From Hyphomicrobiales bacterium (GTDB lineage: Bacteria; Pseudomonadota; Alphaproteobacteria; Rhizobiales; Devosiaceae): a DNA stretch of 64,000 bases. Location of the stretch: assembly GCA_900470445.1 (NCBI GenBank), contig UCAU01000028.1, positions 196-64,195 of the forward strand. The letters run 5' to 3'. This document shows positions 43,968-53,548 of the stretch, one piece after another. The translations under genes were made by a program, and so were the position numbers. Below the pieces are notes generated by a model. The model was not told where the DNA came from and ran no database searches. It worked only from the letters and a program-made list of their open reading frames with translations. Position 1 is the first letter of the stretch. Each line of letters opens with the position of its first letter.

Positions 43968-45203
43968 ATGAAGAAAGCGACTCCGTTCCGGCCCAATGTC
44001 TTGCGCCAAGGCGCTCTGGCAGGGGGTTTGGTCGTCGCACTGTGTGCGGCGTCCGCTGCTGCGGAACCCTACACACTCAACGTCTCCGACAAGATCAACG
44101 TTCGCGTGGTCCAATGGAAGGCGGCCGAATCCACCTTCGAGGAATGGACGGCGCTAGGCGGGGAATATGTGGTGGGCCCGGCAGGCACCACTGCATTCCC
44201 CTTTGTGGGGGACGTCGAAAGCGCCGGCAAAACCTCCCAGGATCTGGCGCGTGAACTGGCCGATGGGCTCAAGCAATCGCTGGGCCTCGTGGTTTCGCCC
44301 AATGTCAGCATCGAAATTGCCGAGTTCGCCCCGATCTATGTGGCGGGCGATGTGCAATCGCCGGGTGAATACAAATTCCTGCCGGGGCTGACCCTGATCA
44401 AGGCGCTCAGCCTTGCCGGGGGCGAACGCCGCGGCGCCGATGCGAATTCCCGGGCCGAGCGCGATGTGCTTACCGTTAGCGGTGCCTATCAGGTGCTGCA
44501 GGACGAACAGCTACGACTGCTGGCCAAGCGGGCACGCATCGACGCCGAATTGGCCGGGCAGGACACCATCGCGCCGCCCGAGCAGTTTGCCGGGGTCGAG
44601 GGCGTCGAGCCGCTGCTGGCCGACGAGCAGGCCGTGCTGGTGGCCAATCTCAAGGCGCTCAACTCGCAAAGTTCGGCGCTGGATAGCCAGACCACCGTGC
44701 TGCAGCGGCAGATCGAGACTTTTGGGCAAAAGCGAACCGCCACCGAACGCCAATTGTCGGTGGCGCAGGAGCAACTGACCAATGTGCGCTCGTTGGCCAA
44801 TGACGGCCTGGCCGTGGTGTCGCGTGTGGCCTCGCTGGAAACCAGCGTGGCCGATTATGAAACGCGCCTGCTCGATATCGATATGGCCCAGTTGCAAGCG
44901 CAGCAGGCCATTGGCGATGCGGAAATCCGCCGCACCGACCTGGCCGATAGCCACGCTTCCCAACTCACGGTTGAGCGGCAAGAGGTCGAGGCACAGCTGG
45001 CCGAGGTCAACCTCAAGCTCGCCACTCAGCAGGGTCTGGTGCGGGAGGCCGTGGCCTATTCCGGCGTTGCGCCGGGCACGGCCGGTTCGCTTGCCAGCTA
45101 TACCTACAGCATTGTCCGTGACGGCGAGGAAATCCCCGCCGAGATGTCGACGCCGGTCCTGTCCGGCGATGTCGTCCAGGTTCGCCTGGTTGTTGCCGAG
45201 TAG
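43968..45203 (+). CDS. exoF: Polysaccharide export periplasmic protein (ExoF-like)
   Basis: 411 residues. An N-terminal signal ends in VALCAASAAA. The Poly_export domain (YTLNVSDKINVRVVQW ... EYVVGPAGTTAFPFVGDV) and a SLBB segment (IYVAGDVQSPGEYKFLPGLTLIKAL) are followed by a long periplasmic coiled coil (residues ~170-370) and a final beta segment. This is the ExoF arrangement in S. meliloti, which exports succinoglycan with ExoQ/ExoT. I begin at ATG 43968, preceded by GAGG. First of three + strand genes. Confidence 0.85.
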   Translation: MKKATPFRPNVLRQGALAGGLVVALCAASAAAEPYTLNVSDKINVRVVQWKAAESTFEEWTALGGEYVVGPAGTTAFPFVGDVESAGKTSQDLARELADGLKQSLGLVVSPNVSIEIAEFAPIYVAGDVQSPGEYKFLPGLTLIKALSLAGGERRGADANSRAERDVLTVSGAYQVLQDEQLRLLAKRARIDAELAGQDTIAPPEQFAGVEGVEPLLADEQAVLVANLKALNSQSSALDSQTTVLQRQIETFGQKRTATERQLSVAQEQLTNVRSLANDGLAVVSRVASLETSVADYETRLLDIDMAQLQAQQAIGDAEIRRTDLADSHASQLTVERQEVEAQLAEVNLKLATQQGLVREAVAYSGVAPGTAGSLASYTYSIVRDGEEIPAEMSTPVLSGDVVQVRLVVAE

Positions 45204-45232
45204 TTTTGCGTTTTAGTGATTGGAATAAGCCC

Positions 45233-46021
45233 ATGCCCAGCGTCAGCCGCCTTGCAGCCTCCGCAATTGCCGCTCTGTGTTGCCTTGCCACGCCCGCTCT
45301 AGCCCAAAGCGCCAGCTTCTTTGACGATTTTGATACGCTCAATGGCCAGCGTTGGTATGTTTCGGATGGCTGGGCCAACGGGGCCCATCAGAATTGCACC
45401 TGGTCAGCGGGGCAGGTGAAGACGCAGGACGGCAAGCTCAAGGTGGGCTTTGCCGCGAGCAGCAATGCCGGCAGCCGCAAATATGCCTGTGGGGAAATCC
45501 AGACTAAGACGGCGTTCGGCTACGGCACGTTCGAAGCCCGCCTCAAGACGCCGGCCGGCTCTGGCCTCAACGCCGCGTTTTTCACCTATATCGGCCCGCA
45601 ACAGGGCAAGCCGCATGATGAGCTGGATTTCGAAATCCTGCTCAAGGACACAAGCGTTGTCGAGACCACCAGTTTCGTCAATGGCGTCAGCGGCGATGGC
45701 GAAGTGGGCAGCGGCATGTCCCATCAGCTGCCCTATAGCTCGGATTCCGATTTCGTCAATTTCGCCGTCACATGGACGCCAGGACGGCTGGATTACTACA
45801 TCAACAACAAGCTCGTCCGCACCATGACCGAGAGCTATCAGGTGCCCAACAATGCCATGCGCATTTTCTTCAGCCTGTGGGGCACTGACACGCTGAGCGA
45901 TTGGATGGGGCCGTTCGCGCCACCTAGCGGGCCGATCGCCATGGATGTGGACTGGGTTGCCTTCACGGCGCAGGGAGAAAGCTGCGCTTTTCCGCAATCG
46001 GTGCTTTGCGCGCTGCAATAG
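45233..46021 (+). CDS. exoK: Secreted glycoside hydrolase family 16 (ExoK-like endo-beta-glycanase)
   Basis: Cuts beta-1,3/1,4 bonds of the exported polysaccharide to trim chain length. A signal peptide ends ALAQS; the mature domain has the GH16 active-site block DELDFEIL, whose first and last acidic residues are the nucleophile and acid/base. The length (262 residues) is close to S. meliloti ExoK. ATG 45233 gives the signal peptide directly; 29 bases separate it from exoF. Confidence 0.88.
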   Translation: MPSVSRLAASAIAALCCLATPALAQSASFFDDFDTLNGQRWYVSDGWANGAHQNCTWSAGQVKTQDGKLKVGFAASSNAGSRKYACGEIQTKTAFGYGTFEARLKTPAGSGLNAAFFTYIGPQQGKPHDELDFEILLKDTSVVETTSFVNGVSGDGEVGSGMSHQLPYSSDSDFVNFAVTWTPGRLDYYINNKLVRTMTESYQVPNNAMRIFFSLWGTDTLSDWMGPFAPPSGPIAMDVDWVAFTAQGESCAFPQSVLCALQ

Positions 46022-46054
46022 CTGGCCGCCGGCCAATCAGAAAAGGGATTTTGA

Positions 46055-46948
46055 ATGAAGCTGGTGTTCTTCCGCGGCAAGGTGCCGAATTTCGGTGATG
46101 AGCTCAACACATATGTCTGGCCGCAAATCCTGCCCGAAGGGTTTTTGGACGAGGACGAAAGCGAGCTGTTTGTCGGCATTGGCTCGATCATCGGTACGCA
46201 TCTGCCCGAGACGTCACGCAAGTTCGTGATGGGCTCGGGCTATGCCGGCTATATGGGCCTGCCCGATGTGCATGACGGCACTTGGGACATCCGCTTCGTG
46301 CGCGGTCCCAAGACCGCCGAAAAGCTCAAGATTTCACCGGATCTGGCCATTTGCGACAGCGCCATCCTGCTGCGCCAGATGGAACTGGCCAAGCCAGCCA
46401 CTGGCATCGATGTCGCCTTCATGCCGCATTACGAAAGCCTCGAGCGTGGCCCCTGGGACGAGGCCTGCCGTCTGGCGGGTATCAAGCTGATCGACGCCAC
46501 CGATCCGCTGGAAAAGGTCATTGCCGAGATCAAGGGCGCCCGCGTGCTGATCACCGAGGCCATGCATGGCGCGATCGTTGCCGATGCGCTGCGTACCCCC
46601 TGGATCGGCGCCAAGCCGATCTTTGCCGGGCACCATATGAAATGGCTCGACTGGTCCGGCGCACTCGACATCGAGCTGCGCATGCATGAGCTCAAGCCAT
46701 CCAGCGTGCTCGAATATTATATCGGCCGCACCGGCCGCGGCGGTCCCGCCGGCAAAATCGGTGCGCTGAGCCGCAGCCCCTTGGCGGCAATCCCCAATGC
46801 GCTTTTGACGCATTCGGCGGCCCGGCATCTGCAGAAAATGGCGACGTATGAGCCCCAGCTGAGCAGTGATGCGAAGATTGCTGAGGTGACAGAGAAGGCC
46901 GCGGCGGCCGTGGACGGGTTTGTGCGGTCGCGGTTGGCGGTGAGCTGA
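46055..46948 (+). CDS. exoV: Polysaccharide pyruvyl transferase (ExoV-like)
   Basis: Adds a pyruvate ketal to a sugar of the polysaccharide repeat unit. The 297-residue protein has the pyruvyl-transferase features: N-terminal FRGKVPNFGDELNTYVW, a GSIIGTHLP glycine loop, RFVRGPKTAEKL, and LITEAMHGAIVADALRTPWI near the middle, which is the family's most conserved block. It follows exoK by 33 bases. Last of the + strand exo operon, ahead of the long hairpin. Confidence 0.88.
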   Translation: MKLVFFRGKVPNFGDELNTYVWPQILPEGFLDEDESELFVGIGSIIGTHLPETSRKFVMGSGYAGYMGLPDVHDGTWDIRFVRGPKTAEKLKISPDLAICDSAILLRQMELAKPATGIDVAFMPHYESLERGPWDEACRLAGIKLIDATDPLEKVIAEIKGARVLITEAMHGAIVADALRTPWIGAKPIFAGHHMKWLDWSGALDIELRMHELKPSSVLEYYIGRTGRGGPAGKIGALSRSPLAAIPNALLTHSAARHLQKMATYEPQLSSDAKIAEVTEKAAAAVDGFVRSRLAVS

Positions 46949-46992
46949 GGCGCTCACGCACCCAACCACCAGCTACGCACCCAACCGCCCCA

Positions 46993-47086
46993 CCCACGAT
47001 GTCATTCCCGCGAAAGCGGGAACCTCCGTTTGCTTTCTTGCATCGTAAAACAGAGGTTCCCGCTTTCGCGGGAATGACATCGTGGG
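46993..47086. repeat. REP-like long inverted repeat
   Basis: The left arm begins CCCACGATGTCATTCCCGCG and the right arm ends with its complement; about 38 bases pair on each side around a 17-base loop. Each arm itself contains TTCCCGCGAAAGCGGGAA, a smaller palindrome. Sequences of this kind are scattered through many alphaproteobacterial genomes. It lies between convergent exoV and exoT and could stop transcription from both sides. Confidence 0.8.
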
Positions 47087-47178
47087 TTGAAATGACATTG
47101 TAGGTTGAATGGGATTTGGGGTTACCCAGCAGCCCAGCACCTCCCCCTCGACGGGGAGGGTGCAGCTCGGGGCTCCCC

Positions 47179-48672
47179 CTACGCTTTCGCCTTGCGCTTC
47201 TTCAACACCATGCCCTTGACCGCCAGCAGGCGCTTGCGGGCCAGCACCAGGATTGCGCCGCCATACACCGCCGCGCACACGGCCACTGTTGCCGCCAGCC
47301 GCAGCACCGGGTTGGCGTCTGCCAGTTCCAGCTTCACGAAAATGCCCGCGCCGATCATCAATGCCGTCGCCAGCACGGGCGTGGCGAATGTGCCCAGATA
47401 CGCCCAAGCCGATACCCGCAGGATGCGGATGACCATGTGCACCGAGGGCGGCCACATGATGAAATTCTGGATGACGAGGGCCAGCGTCAGCGCGTTGACG
47501 CCCCATTTGTAGAACAGGACGACATAAAGCACCGTCGTGACCTGCTTGCCGATCAGGTAATAGAACCACAGGTCGGCCTGGCCCTGGCTTTTGACCAAGG
47601 AGGACTGCAGCACGCCAATGCTGGTGATCAGGCCCAGCAGGCAAAAGGCTTGAACGGCAGGAACCGCTTCCACCCAATTGTGCCCAAAGGCCAGCGGCAC
47701 GAAATCGTCGGCAATCAGCGCCAGTCCCATGAAGACGGGGAAGGACAGGACCGACGAAGCAAAGGTGCCGAGGAAATAGGCCTCGCGCAACTTGTCGCGC
47801 TCGTTCTGCATCGAGGATAGCAGCGCATAGGACACCGAGCTCAGCGCGCCGGTAATGAGGTCGGTCAATATCTGGAAAATGCGGCGGGCAAAGCTGTAAA
47901 TGCCCAGCCCGGCGGGGCCGAGCAGCGTGCCGATCAGCAATTGATCGATGCTGACCAGGGTGATGATACGATTGCCCGAGGCAAAGAGGCCGAAGCTGGC
48001 CAGCTCGCGCAGAGCCTGGAAGCTGAAGCGGAATTTGGGGAGCCAGCGCACCGAGACCAGCGCGCCGATACAGGTGGTGATGGCCGTGGCGAGCTGGGAG
48101 AAGGCCAGCGCCCAGAGGCCGAACCCCAGCCACAGCAGCGCCAGGCAGAGCAGCGCCGCGACGACCGAGGCCACCGTGGTCCGCATCGCCAGCTTCTTGA
48201 ACGACATGGAGCGGACCAGCAGCGCATTGGGTACCGCTGCCGCCATGTCAAAAATCACCCTGATGCCGATAAACGGAAGCAGGGCGGTGAGAATGGGTTC
48301 GTTGAGCTGGTTGGCCAGCGGAAAAGCGGCAAAGCAGAGCCCGGCATAAATCAGCAGTGCCGCCCCGGTGCAGAGCCAGAAGACGGTATCGAGATGACGC
48401 GGCTCGATTTTGCTGCGCTGGATAATGGCTTCGCTGAACCCGGCGGGGGCGATGGCAGTGCCGAGCATGGCGATACTGGCGGCATAGGAGACGATGCCGA
48501 ATTCGGCCGGCGAGAGCACGCGCGAGGTCGCCATGAAGACCAGGATGCCCAGCGCGGCTGGCGCGAAGCTGTTGACCACTGACCACAGCACGCCGCGAAT
48601 GGCTGCGCCGGAGCGGTTGGTTCGGACATGGTCGAGCACAGGGCCGCGACCGATCTCATTGGTAACACTCAT
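47179..48672 (-). CDS. exoT: Oligosaccharide flippase (ExoT-like)
   Basis: 497 residues with about 12-14 hydrophobic helices and a basic C-terminus, of the MOP/polysaccharide-transport superfamily. It would flip the lipid-linked succinoglycan-type repeat across the inner membrane. The length matches S. meliloti ExoT (~494). Signature stretch: FMATSRVLSPAEFGIVSYA. It is the last gene of the minus-strand exo block, 49 bases after the glycosyltransferase gene. Confidence 0.82.
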   Translation of the reverse strand: MSVTNEIGRGPVLDHVRTNRSGAAIRGVLWSVVNSFAPAALGILVFMATSRVLSPAEFGIVSYAASIAMLGTAIAPAGFSEAIIQRSKIEPRHLDTVFWLCTGAALLIYAGLCFAAFPLANQLNEPILTALLPFIGIRVIFDMAAAVPNALLVRSMSFKKLAMRTTVASVVAALLCLALLWLGFGLWALAFSQLATAITTCIGALVSVRWLPKFRFSFQALRELASFGLFASGNRIITLVSIDQLLIGTLLGPAGLGIYSFARRIFQILTDLITGALSSVSYALLSSMQNERDKLREAYFLGTFASSVLSFPVFMGLALIADDFVPLAFGHNWVEAVPAVQAFCLLGLITSIGVLQSSLVKSQGQADLWFYYLIGKQVTTVLYVVLFYKWGVNALTLALVIQNFIMWPPSVHMVIRILRVSAWAYLGTFATPVLATALMIGAGIFVKLELADANPVLRLAATVAVCAAVYGGAILVLARKRLLAVKGMVLKKRKAKA

Positions 48673-48721
48673 ATTTACTCGATACGGGCCGGTTATTTGC
48701 TGCCCGTGGGGGCGGAATTAC

Positions 48722-49717
48722 TCAACGTTGCACGGCCGGCAGCCGCGATTGCACGAAGGCGTGGAAATCCGGTGTGGTGCGGCCGAAGAGGCGTATGGCG
48801 AGGCCACGCGCCCGCAGGCGCAGCGCGTCCTTGAAGGCAATGGCCGATGAGGCGCCGTCCATGATCAGCGCCTTGGCGAGGCCGCTGGCCCGGGTCGGCG
48901 CCTGGGCGGCCCATTTCGGATTGGTCATGAAGCCGTCGCGCAGGCCTTTGGGGGCCGTCTGCCAGGCCAGCCGCTGCAATTCCTGCACCGAACGCTTCAA
49001 ATCAAGCTCGCGCCGCAGATAGGAGGCCTTGAGTTCGGCATTGCGGGTGGTCTGTTCGGCATTTTCCGCCCAAACGGCGAGCGGCGTCATGGCCACATAG
49101 ATTGGCTCGACGATCGAGAAGGAGCGCATATATTCCTGCAAAGTGGCCGTGCAGCCGAAGCCGATTTCGAGCTGGCATGCCGTATCGCGCGACCAGAAGA
49201 GCCCGCCATTGGACACGCCGATCCCCATCAGCAGCGACAGGCGGAATTCGTCGGGCTGGTACAGCCCTTCGACGAACAGGTCATCGAGCACGCCGCCGAC
49301 GCTCAAATGGGCCGCTGTGGTGCCGCTCTTGTGCTCGACATATTGGTTGCGCAGCACGACGTTGACGCCGTCCTCGCGGCAAATCCGCAGGTTTTCGGCG
49401 AGGAAGTCGGGCAGGATCAGATTGTCGTCCTCCACGACGCAGAAATAGTCGGCGTTGTTGGGATTCTCCGCCGTGAAGCAGTGGTCGATATTCTTGGAGG
49501 CAAAGCGCTGCGGCGCGTTGTGGTGATAGCGAATGCGCGGATCGTTGAAGCTCTCGCAAACCGCCTTGCCCGCCTGGGCGGCATCGTCGTCATAGACATC
49601 GCAGACCCAATTGGCCCAGGTCTGGTCGATCATCGATTGCAGCGCGCGTTGCAGGGCGACGGGGCGCTTATAGGTGGGCGTGCGAATCTGGACCAGGCCG
49701 GAATTGGTTTCAGTCAT
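48722..49717 (-). CDS. Glycosyltransferase family 2
   Basis: Adds one sugar to the growing lipid-linked repeat unit. 331 residues; a GT-A fold begins with VQIRTPTYKRPVALQRALQS, and the DXD-type motif is in FCVVEDDNLILPDF. The acceptor part contains GVSNGGLFWSRDTACQ. The C-terminal ~80 residues are helical and basic, likely membrane-facing. Its start overlaps the stop of exoQ by four bases. Which step of the repeat it performs is unknown. Confidence 0.82.
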   Translation of the reverse strand: MTETNSGLVQIRTPTYKRPVALQRALQSMIDQTWANWVCDVYDDDAAQAGKAVCESFNDPRIRYHHNAPQRFASKNIDHCFTAENPNNADYFCVVEDDNLILPDFLAENLRICREDGVNVVLRNQYVEHKSGTTAAHLSVGGVLDDLFVEGLYQPDEFRLSLLMGIGVSNGGLFWSRDTACQLEIGFGCTATLQEYMRSFSIVEPIYVAMTPLAVWAENAEQTTRNAELKASYLRRELDLKRSVQELQRLAWQTAPKGLRDGFMTNPKWAAQAPTRASGLAKALIMDGASSAIAFKDALRLRARGLAIRLFGRTTPDFHAFVQSRLPAVQR

Positions 49718-50997
49718 GGTTGGACTCCGATGGGGCGAATATACACCTGCCGCGACGCGGGCAGGGGGGAGCGGCGATTGGCGCGCAATTCATGCAGCAC
49801 GCCCTGGGCGCCATAGATGAAGGTCACGACCACCAGGATCGAGCGCACGGAAAATTCGAAGAAAACTTCGACTTCGATGAAGCTGCGCAGGATGACCAGC
49901 AATTGCAGGCCGACCAGGAACGCGTTTTGCGGATTGGGCCGCAGGATGGTGGCGATCACGATCAGCAGAAAGCCGCCATAAATGAGGAAAGCCTGCAGGC
50001 CGACGCCAATCAGGCCGATTTCTACGGCGTTGGAAATATAAGTGTTGTGGAAGTTGAAGCCCGAGCCCGAGGGCACGAGAAACATGGCCCAAAGCTGTTC
50101 AGCGGGCGCAAAGCCGGCCACCCAGAAGGCGCGGAAGCCAATGCCCTGCAGCGGTCGCTCTGCAATGAAGGTGAAGGCGGTGGCCCACAGATCCGTGCGC
50201 CCGGTCAGCGTCGGGTCCTTGCCCGAGCCCTCGAGAATTTCCGACAGCAGCGTCTGGCCATTGGCCATGATGAACAGGCCCAAGGCCGCTCCGACGATGA
50301 TGACGCCGAGCGTCATGAACAGCTTTTGATTGCCGGTCAGGCGTCCTGTCAGCAGCAGCAGCACCATGACGGCGACGCAGGGCACGACCATCATGATGGC
50401 GCCGGCCGATTGCGCCAAGATCATCAAAGGCCCGGAAATCAGCAGGCCGGCCAGTGCGCCTAGCCGCAGCAAAAGCCCGGCATGACGGTCGACAGCCACG
50501 GCCAGCGAGGTCAAGGCGAACACGGCTATATGGGCGGCAAAGGCGTTTTTACTACCGAAAATGCCCAGCCAGGGCGCGCCTGACGGTCGATTGCCGATGG
50601 TGACGCTGGCCAATATCCCCACGGCGTAGACGACGAAGAGGGCTCGCACGAGAGTCGTCGGCTTGACTCGTCCGGCCATCACCACGGCGATAGCCAGCGT
50701 GATCATCAGCTGGATCGAGGCCCGCAGCGTGATCTCGGGATATTGCGACCACAGCGTCGACAGCATGCAATAGGCCGGTAGCAACAGCAGGAACCACCAG
50801 CGGGCGACCAGAGTGATGCTTTGCTGCGGGTCGCTGATCAGCAGCAGCCCGCCAAAGCCGAGAAAGGCCATAGCGGCTAACGAGCCGACCAAGGCGTTCA
50901 GCACCAGTCCTGACAGGGCCAGCACGGTGAAGGTGGCGGCAAGATCGATATCGACCAGAGGCCCGGCAATGCCGCGGCGGCGCAGTAGCCGTGTCAT
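49714..50997 (-). CDS. exoQ: Exopolysaccharide polymerase (ExoQ-like, Wzy family)
   Basis: 427 residues with about 11 hydrophobic helices. The Wzy_C/O-antigen ligase core falls in a long extracytoplasmic loop and contains TGRTDLWATAFTFIAERPLQGIGF, here given in part, and a FHNTYISNAVEIGLIG histidine segment. This polymerises lipid-linked repeats in the periplasm. The length matches S. meliloti ExoQ. It overlaps its neighbours by four bases on both sides, so the operon is tightly coupled. Confidence 0.85.
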   Translation of the reverse strand: MTRLLRRRGIAGPLVDIDLAATFTVLALSGLVLNALVGSLAAMAFLGFGGLLLISDPQQSITLVARWWFLLLLPAYCMLSTLWSQYPEITLRASIQLMITLAIAVVMAGRVKPTTLVRALFVVYAVGILASVTIGNRPSGAPWLGIFGSKNAFAAHIAVFALTSLAVAVDRHAGLLLRLGALAGLLISGPLMILAQSAGAIMMVVPCVAVMVLLLLTGRLTGNQKLFMTLGVIIVGAALGLFIMANGQTLLSEILEGSGKDPTLTGRTDLWATAFTFIAERPLQGIGFRAFWVAGFAPAEQLWAMFLVPSGSGFNFHNTYISNAVEIGLIGVGLQAFLIYGGFLLIVIATILRPNPQNAFLVGLQLLVILRSFIEVEVFFEFSVRSILVVVTFIYGAQGVLHELRANRRSPLPASRQVYIRPIGVQP

Positions 50998-52199
50998 GTC
51001 GCCACCGCCGGCGCATTGGTCGCGAGCTGGTTACGGATCGGCGTGGGCGCAGCGGCAGCCGGAATGAATCCGGCGGCATAGCGGGCGGCAGCGTCCTTGG
51101 CGATGATCTGGTGAGCGCTTACGCCTTGCGTTGCGAGCGTCAACCAGGCCGGATCGCGCCGGAAGCGGGTCCAATCCACGTTCTGGCTCGGCACATAGGC
51201 GGGCAGGGCAGCATGTTTATCGAGGTTCAGCAGCCCGGTGCTCGCCGCGATCTGCGGCGTGGCAGCACGGCGCTGCCGGCCTTCGGTGAACGAGTTCCAT
51301 AGCCGCCGCAACAGGGCAGGGCGCCGCGCGATGATTTTGAGGACGGTGCCCGGCGAACGAGCCTTGATTGCCTCCACCAAACGGCCGAAATCCAGTGCGC
51401 CTTGCAAGGCATCGCGGCGCTGCGCAAAGGCTTGGGCCAGGCCGGCCTCGGGCTTGATCCCAGCCAGCAATCGCGCCTGATTGGCCAGCATGGCGTCAAC
51501 ATCGTTGGCCGATAGGCGGTGAGAAATCGACCCACTATGGCGGCGATAAAGATACCAGGGCTCCGGCACAATCCACATGCTGGCGCCGGCCAGCAGCGTG
51601 CGCAGCAGCAGATCGTAATCCTCCCCGATCCGCAGGGTTTCGTCATAGCGCAGCAGACCCAGCGCCTCGGCACGGATCAGCGGCTTGAGGTAGCCGAGTG
51701 CGGGCAGCTTGCCGTCCATGCCGGCGGTCACCCAGGCTTCGGCACTGACGGGGAATGGTTTGTCGTGGTCGGCCAACAGCAGGGTCGGCGGGCCGCCGTC
51801 CTCATGGAAATGCAACAAGTCATCGGCCAGGATATCGGCCTTGAAATGCCCCGCCGCTGCCAGCAGCCGTTCCAAGCGCTCGGGATGCACGATATCGTCG
51901 GAATCAACGATGGCGATCCATTGCCCGCGGGCCTGGGCCAGCGCCAGATTGCGCGTGCGGGCCGGGCCGCCATTCTGCGGCGATGCGAGCAGCCGGACGC
52001 GCTCGTCGCGCGCCATGATGGACGTCACCACCGCAACGCTATCGTCGGGCGACGCGTCGTCAGCGACGATGATTTCGAGATTGCCCATGGTCTGGGCCAG
52101 CACGGATTCCAGCGCACGCGCCAATGTCGCGCCGCCGCGGTAATTCGCCATGATGACGGAAACCGTCGGAATCCCCTGCTGTGCGCGCGTGGGCTGCAT
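50994..52199 (-). CDS. Glycosyltransferase family 2
   Basis: 401 residues. The N-terminal GT-A domain shows VSVIMANYRGGATLARALESVL, EIIVADDASPDDS, and the metal-binding IAIVDSDDIVHPERL; the acidic base segment LRIGEDYDLLLRTL follows. The C-terminal ~150 residues are unassigned, helical. Predicted to add a sugar of the exopolysaccharide repeat, in the way ExoO/ExoM enzymes do. Its end overlaps exoQ by four bases. Confidence 0.85.
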   Translation of the reverse strand: MQPTRAQQGIPTVSVIMANYRGGATLARALESVLAQTMGNLEIIVADDASPDDSVAVVTSIMARDERVRLLASPQNGGPARTRNLALAQARGQWIAIVDSDDIVHPERLERLLAAAGHFKADILADDLLHFHEDGGPPTLLLADHDKPFPVSAEAWVTAGMDGKLPALGYLKPLIRAEALGLLRYDETLRIGEDYDLLLRTLLAGASMWIVPEPWYLYRRHSGSISHRLSANDVDAMLANQARLLAGIKPEAGLAQAFAQRRDALQGALDFGRLVEAIKARSPGTVLKIIARRPALLRRLWNSFTEGRQRRAATPQIAASTGLLNLDKHAALPAYVPSQNVDWTRFRRDPAWLTLATQGVSAHQIIAKDAAARYAAGFIPAAAAPTPIRNQLATNAPAVAT

Positions 52200-52253
52200 G
52201 GCGAGCTCCGGTTCGAAAGATTGCCAGGCGCCACGAGGCGCCGGCTTGTCCCG

Positions 52254-52613
52254 TCAGGCCTGCGGCGCCGTAGCGTCGAGAGTGGCCAGCACGGTTTTGA
52301 GCTGTTGCATATGCTCGCTGATCTGGCCGATCCTGAGGCGGGCCGCAGCGGCATTGCGCTCGGCGTCCTCGATAGCGCCTTCGTCTTCTTCCGAGCGGGT
52401 GCCGAACTCGCCCGAATTGTCGATCAGATTGGTGGCCTGGGCATAATAGACGTCGAGGCGTGTCTGCAGGCCTTCGCGTTCCCGCTGGGCCCCCTCGATT
52501 GCCGCCAGCAGCGAGCGGCGGACCGTCATGAAACGGTCCTTGTCGGTGCTGGCGTCGCGCGAAGGATCACGGGTGCGGAAGAGGCGTGTGCCGACGGAAA
52601 GGATCGAAGCCAT
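52254..52613 (-). CDS. Small coiled-coil protein in the exo operon
   Basis: 119 residues, no membrane segment. After a basic N-terminus, residues ~28-115 form a charged helix with heptad-like leucine and alanine spacing. No family is recognised. It lies 17 bases after exoY in the same direction, so it is expressed with the exo genes; a structural or regulatory partner role is only a guess. Confidence 0.6.
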   Translation of the reverse strand: MASILSVGTRLFRTRDPSRDASTDKDRFMTVRRSLLAAIEGAQREREGLQTRLDVYYAQATNLIDNSGEFGTRSEEDEGAIEDAERNAAAARLRIGQISEHMQQLKTVLATLDATAPQA

Positions 52614-52630
52614 TCATCGCCTCCTGTGGT

Positions 52631-53302
52631 CTAGCGGCTGCCCGTGCGCATCAGCACGACCTTGACGGTGCGCAGCATAATAACAATGTCACCGATGAAG
52701 GACCAGTTACGAGCATATTCGGCGTCGAGCCGGACGCGCTGTTCATAGTCCACGTCGCTGCGGCCGCTAACCTGCCACAGGCCGGTCAGGCCCGGACGCA
52801 TGCTGGCATAGGCGGTGATGTCATTGGCATAGCGAACGATTTCGTCCTGCACGATGGGACGGGGCCCCACCAGGCTCATGTCGCCGCGGATGATATTGAT
52901 CAGCTGGGGCAATTCGTCGAGGCTGGTGTCGCGCAGGAACTTGCCCAGCGGGGTAATGCGCGGATCGTTGCGCAGCTTCTGGGTCGCTTCCCACTCTTCG
53001 CGGGCCAGCGGGAACATTTCGAGGTGCCGTTCCAGCGCCTCTTTGGAATTGACGATCATGGAGCGGAACTTGAGGCAGCGGAACTTCTTGCCGCGATGTC
53101 CGACCCGTTCATGGGAGAAAAATACCGGTCCCCGATCGATCGAGAACATGGTGACCATGATGAAAAAGATCGCCGGAAGCGCGCAAAAGAGCATGATGGA
53201 TGCAATCGTGACATCGAATGCTCGTTTCAGCGCGCCGCCCTTGGGCGACTTGGTTTGGGTCTCGATGCCCGAGAGATCGAGGCCTGCGTTGACTATCGAC
53301 AT
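52631..53302 (-). CDS. exoY: Undecaprenyl-phosphate sugar-1-phosphate transferase (ExoY-like)
   Basis: Priming enzyme that loads the first sugar phosphate on undecaprenyl phosphate. The 223-residue length equals rhizobial ExoY. One hydrophobic hairpin-like segment (VTIASIMLFCALPAIFFIM) is followed by the bacterial sugar transferase core: FRCLKFRSM, DPRITPLGKFLRDTSLDELPQ, MSLVGPRP, and GLTGLWQVSGR. First gene of the minus-strand exo operon; upstream are inverted repeats at 53549-53625. Confidence 0.92.
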   Translation of the reverse strand: MSIVNAGLDLSGIETQTKSPKGGALKRAFDVTIASIMLFCALPAIFFIMVTMFSIDRGPVFFSHERVGHRGKKFRCLKFRSMIVNSKEALERHLEMFPLAREEWEATQKLRNDPRITPLGKFLRDTSLDELPQLINIIRGDMSLVGPRPIVQDEIVRYANDITAYASMRPGLTGLWQVSGRSDVDYEQRVRLDAEYARNWSFIGDIVIMLRTVKVVLMRTGSR

Positions 53303-53548
53303 TTTTGTTCACCCGCCATGTTGAACGTAGTTCGAGTTGCTACTGTGCTTTTCGTGTCCAGCTGTAATGGTTTGCGATGATGCCCCGGTGCCGCAGGGCG
53401 GGGGGCCGTGATTACCGCAGTCCCGCCCGGATGTCTCCGCTGCGAGGGTTCGTAGCAAACGCTTGATGTTTGCCGACTTCTGTCGGTTTGGTCCTGCAAA
53501 GGCGCGGTTCGCTCAAAAGCAAATCAAGCGCATGTTTGCGGGATCAAA

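Noticed and set aside
46973..48133. 386-codon frame overlapping exoT and the long hairpin
   Set aside because: It is in another frame of the same strand as exoT, has no hydrophobic pattern and runs through the repeat.
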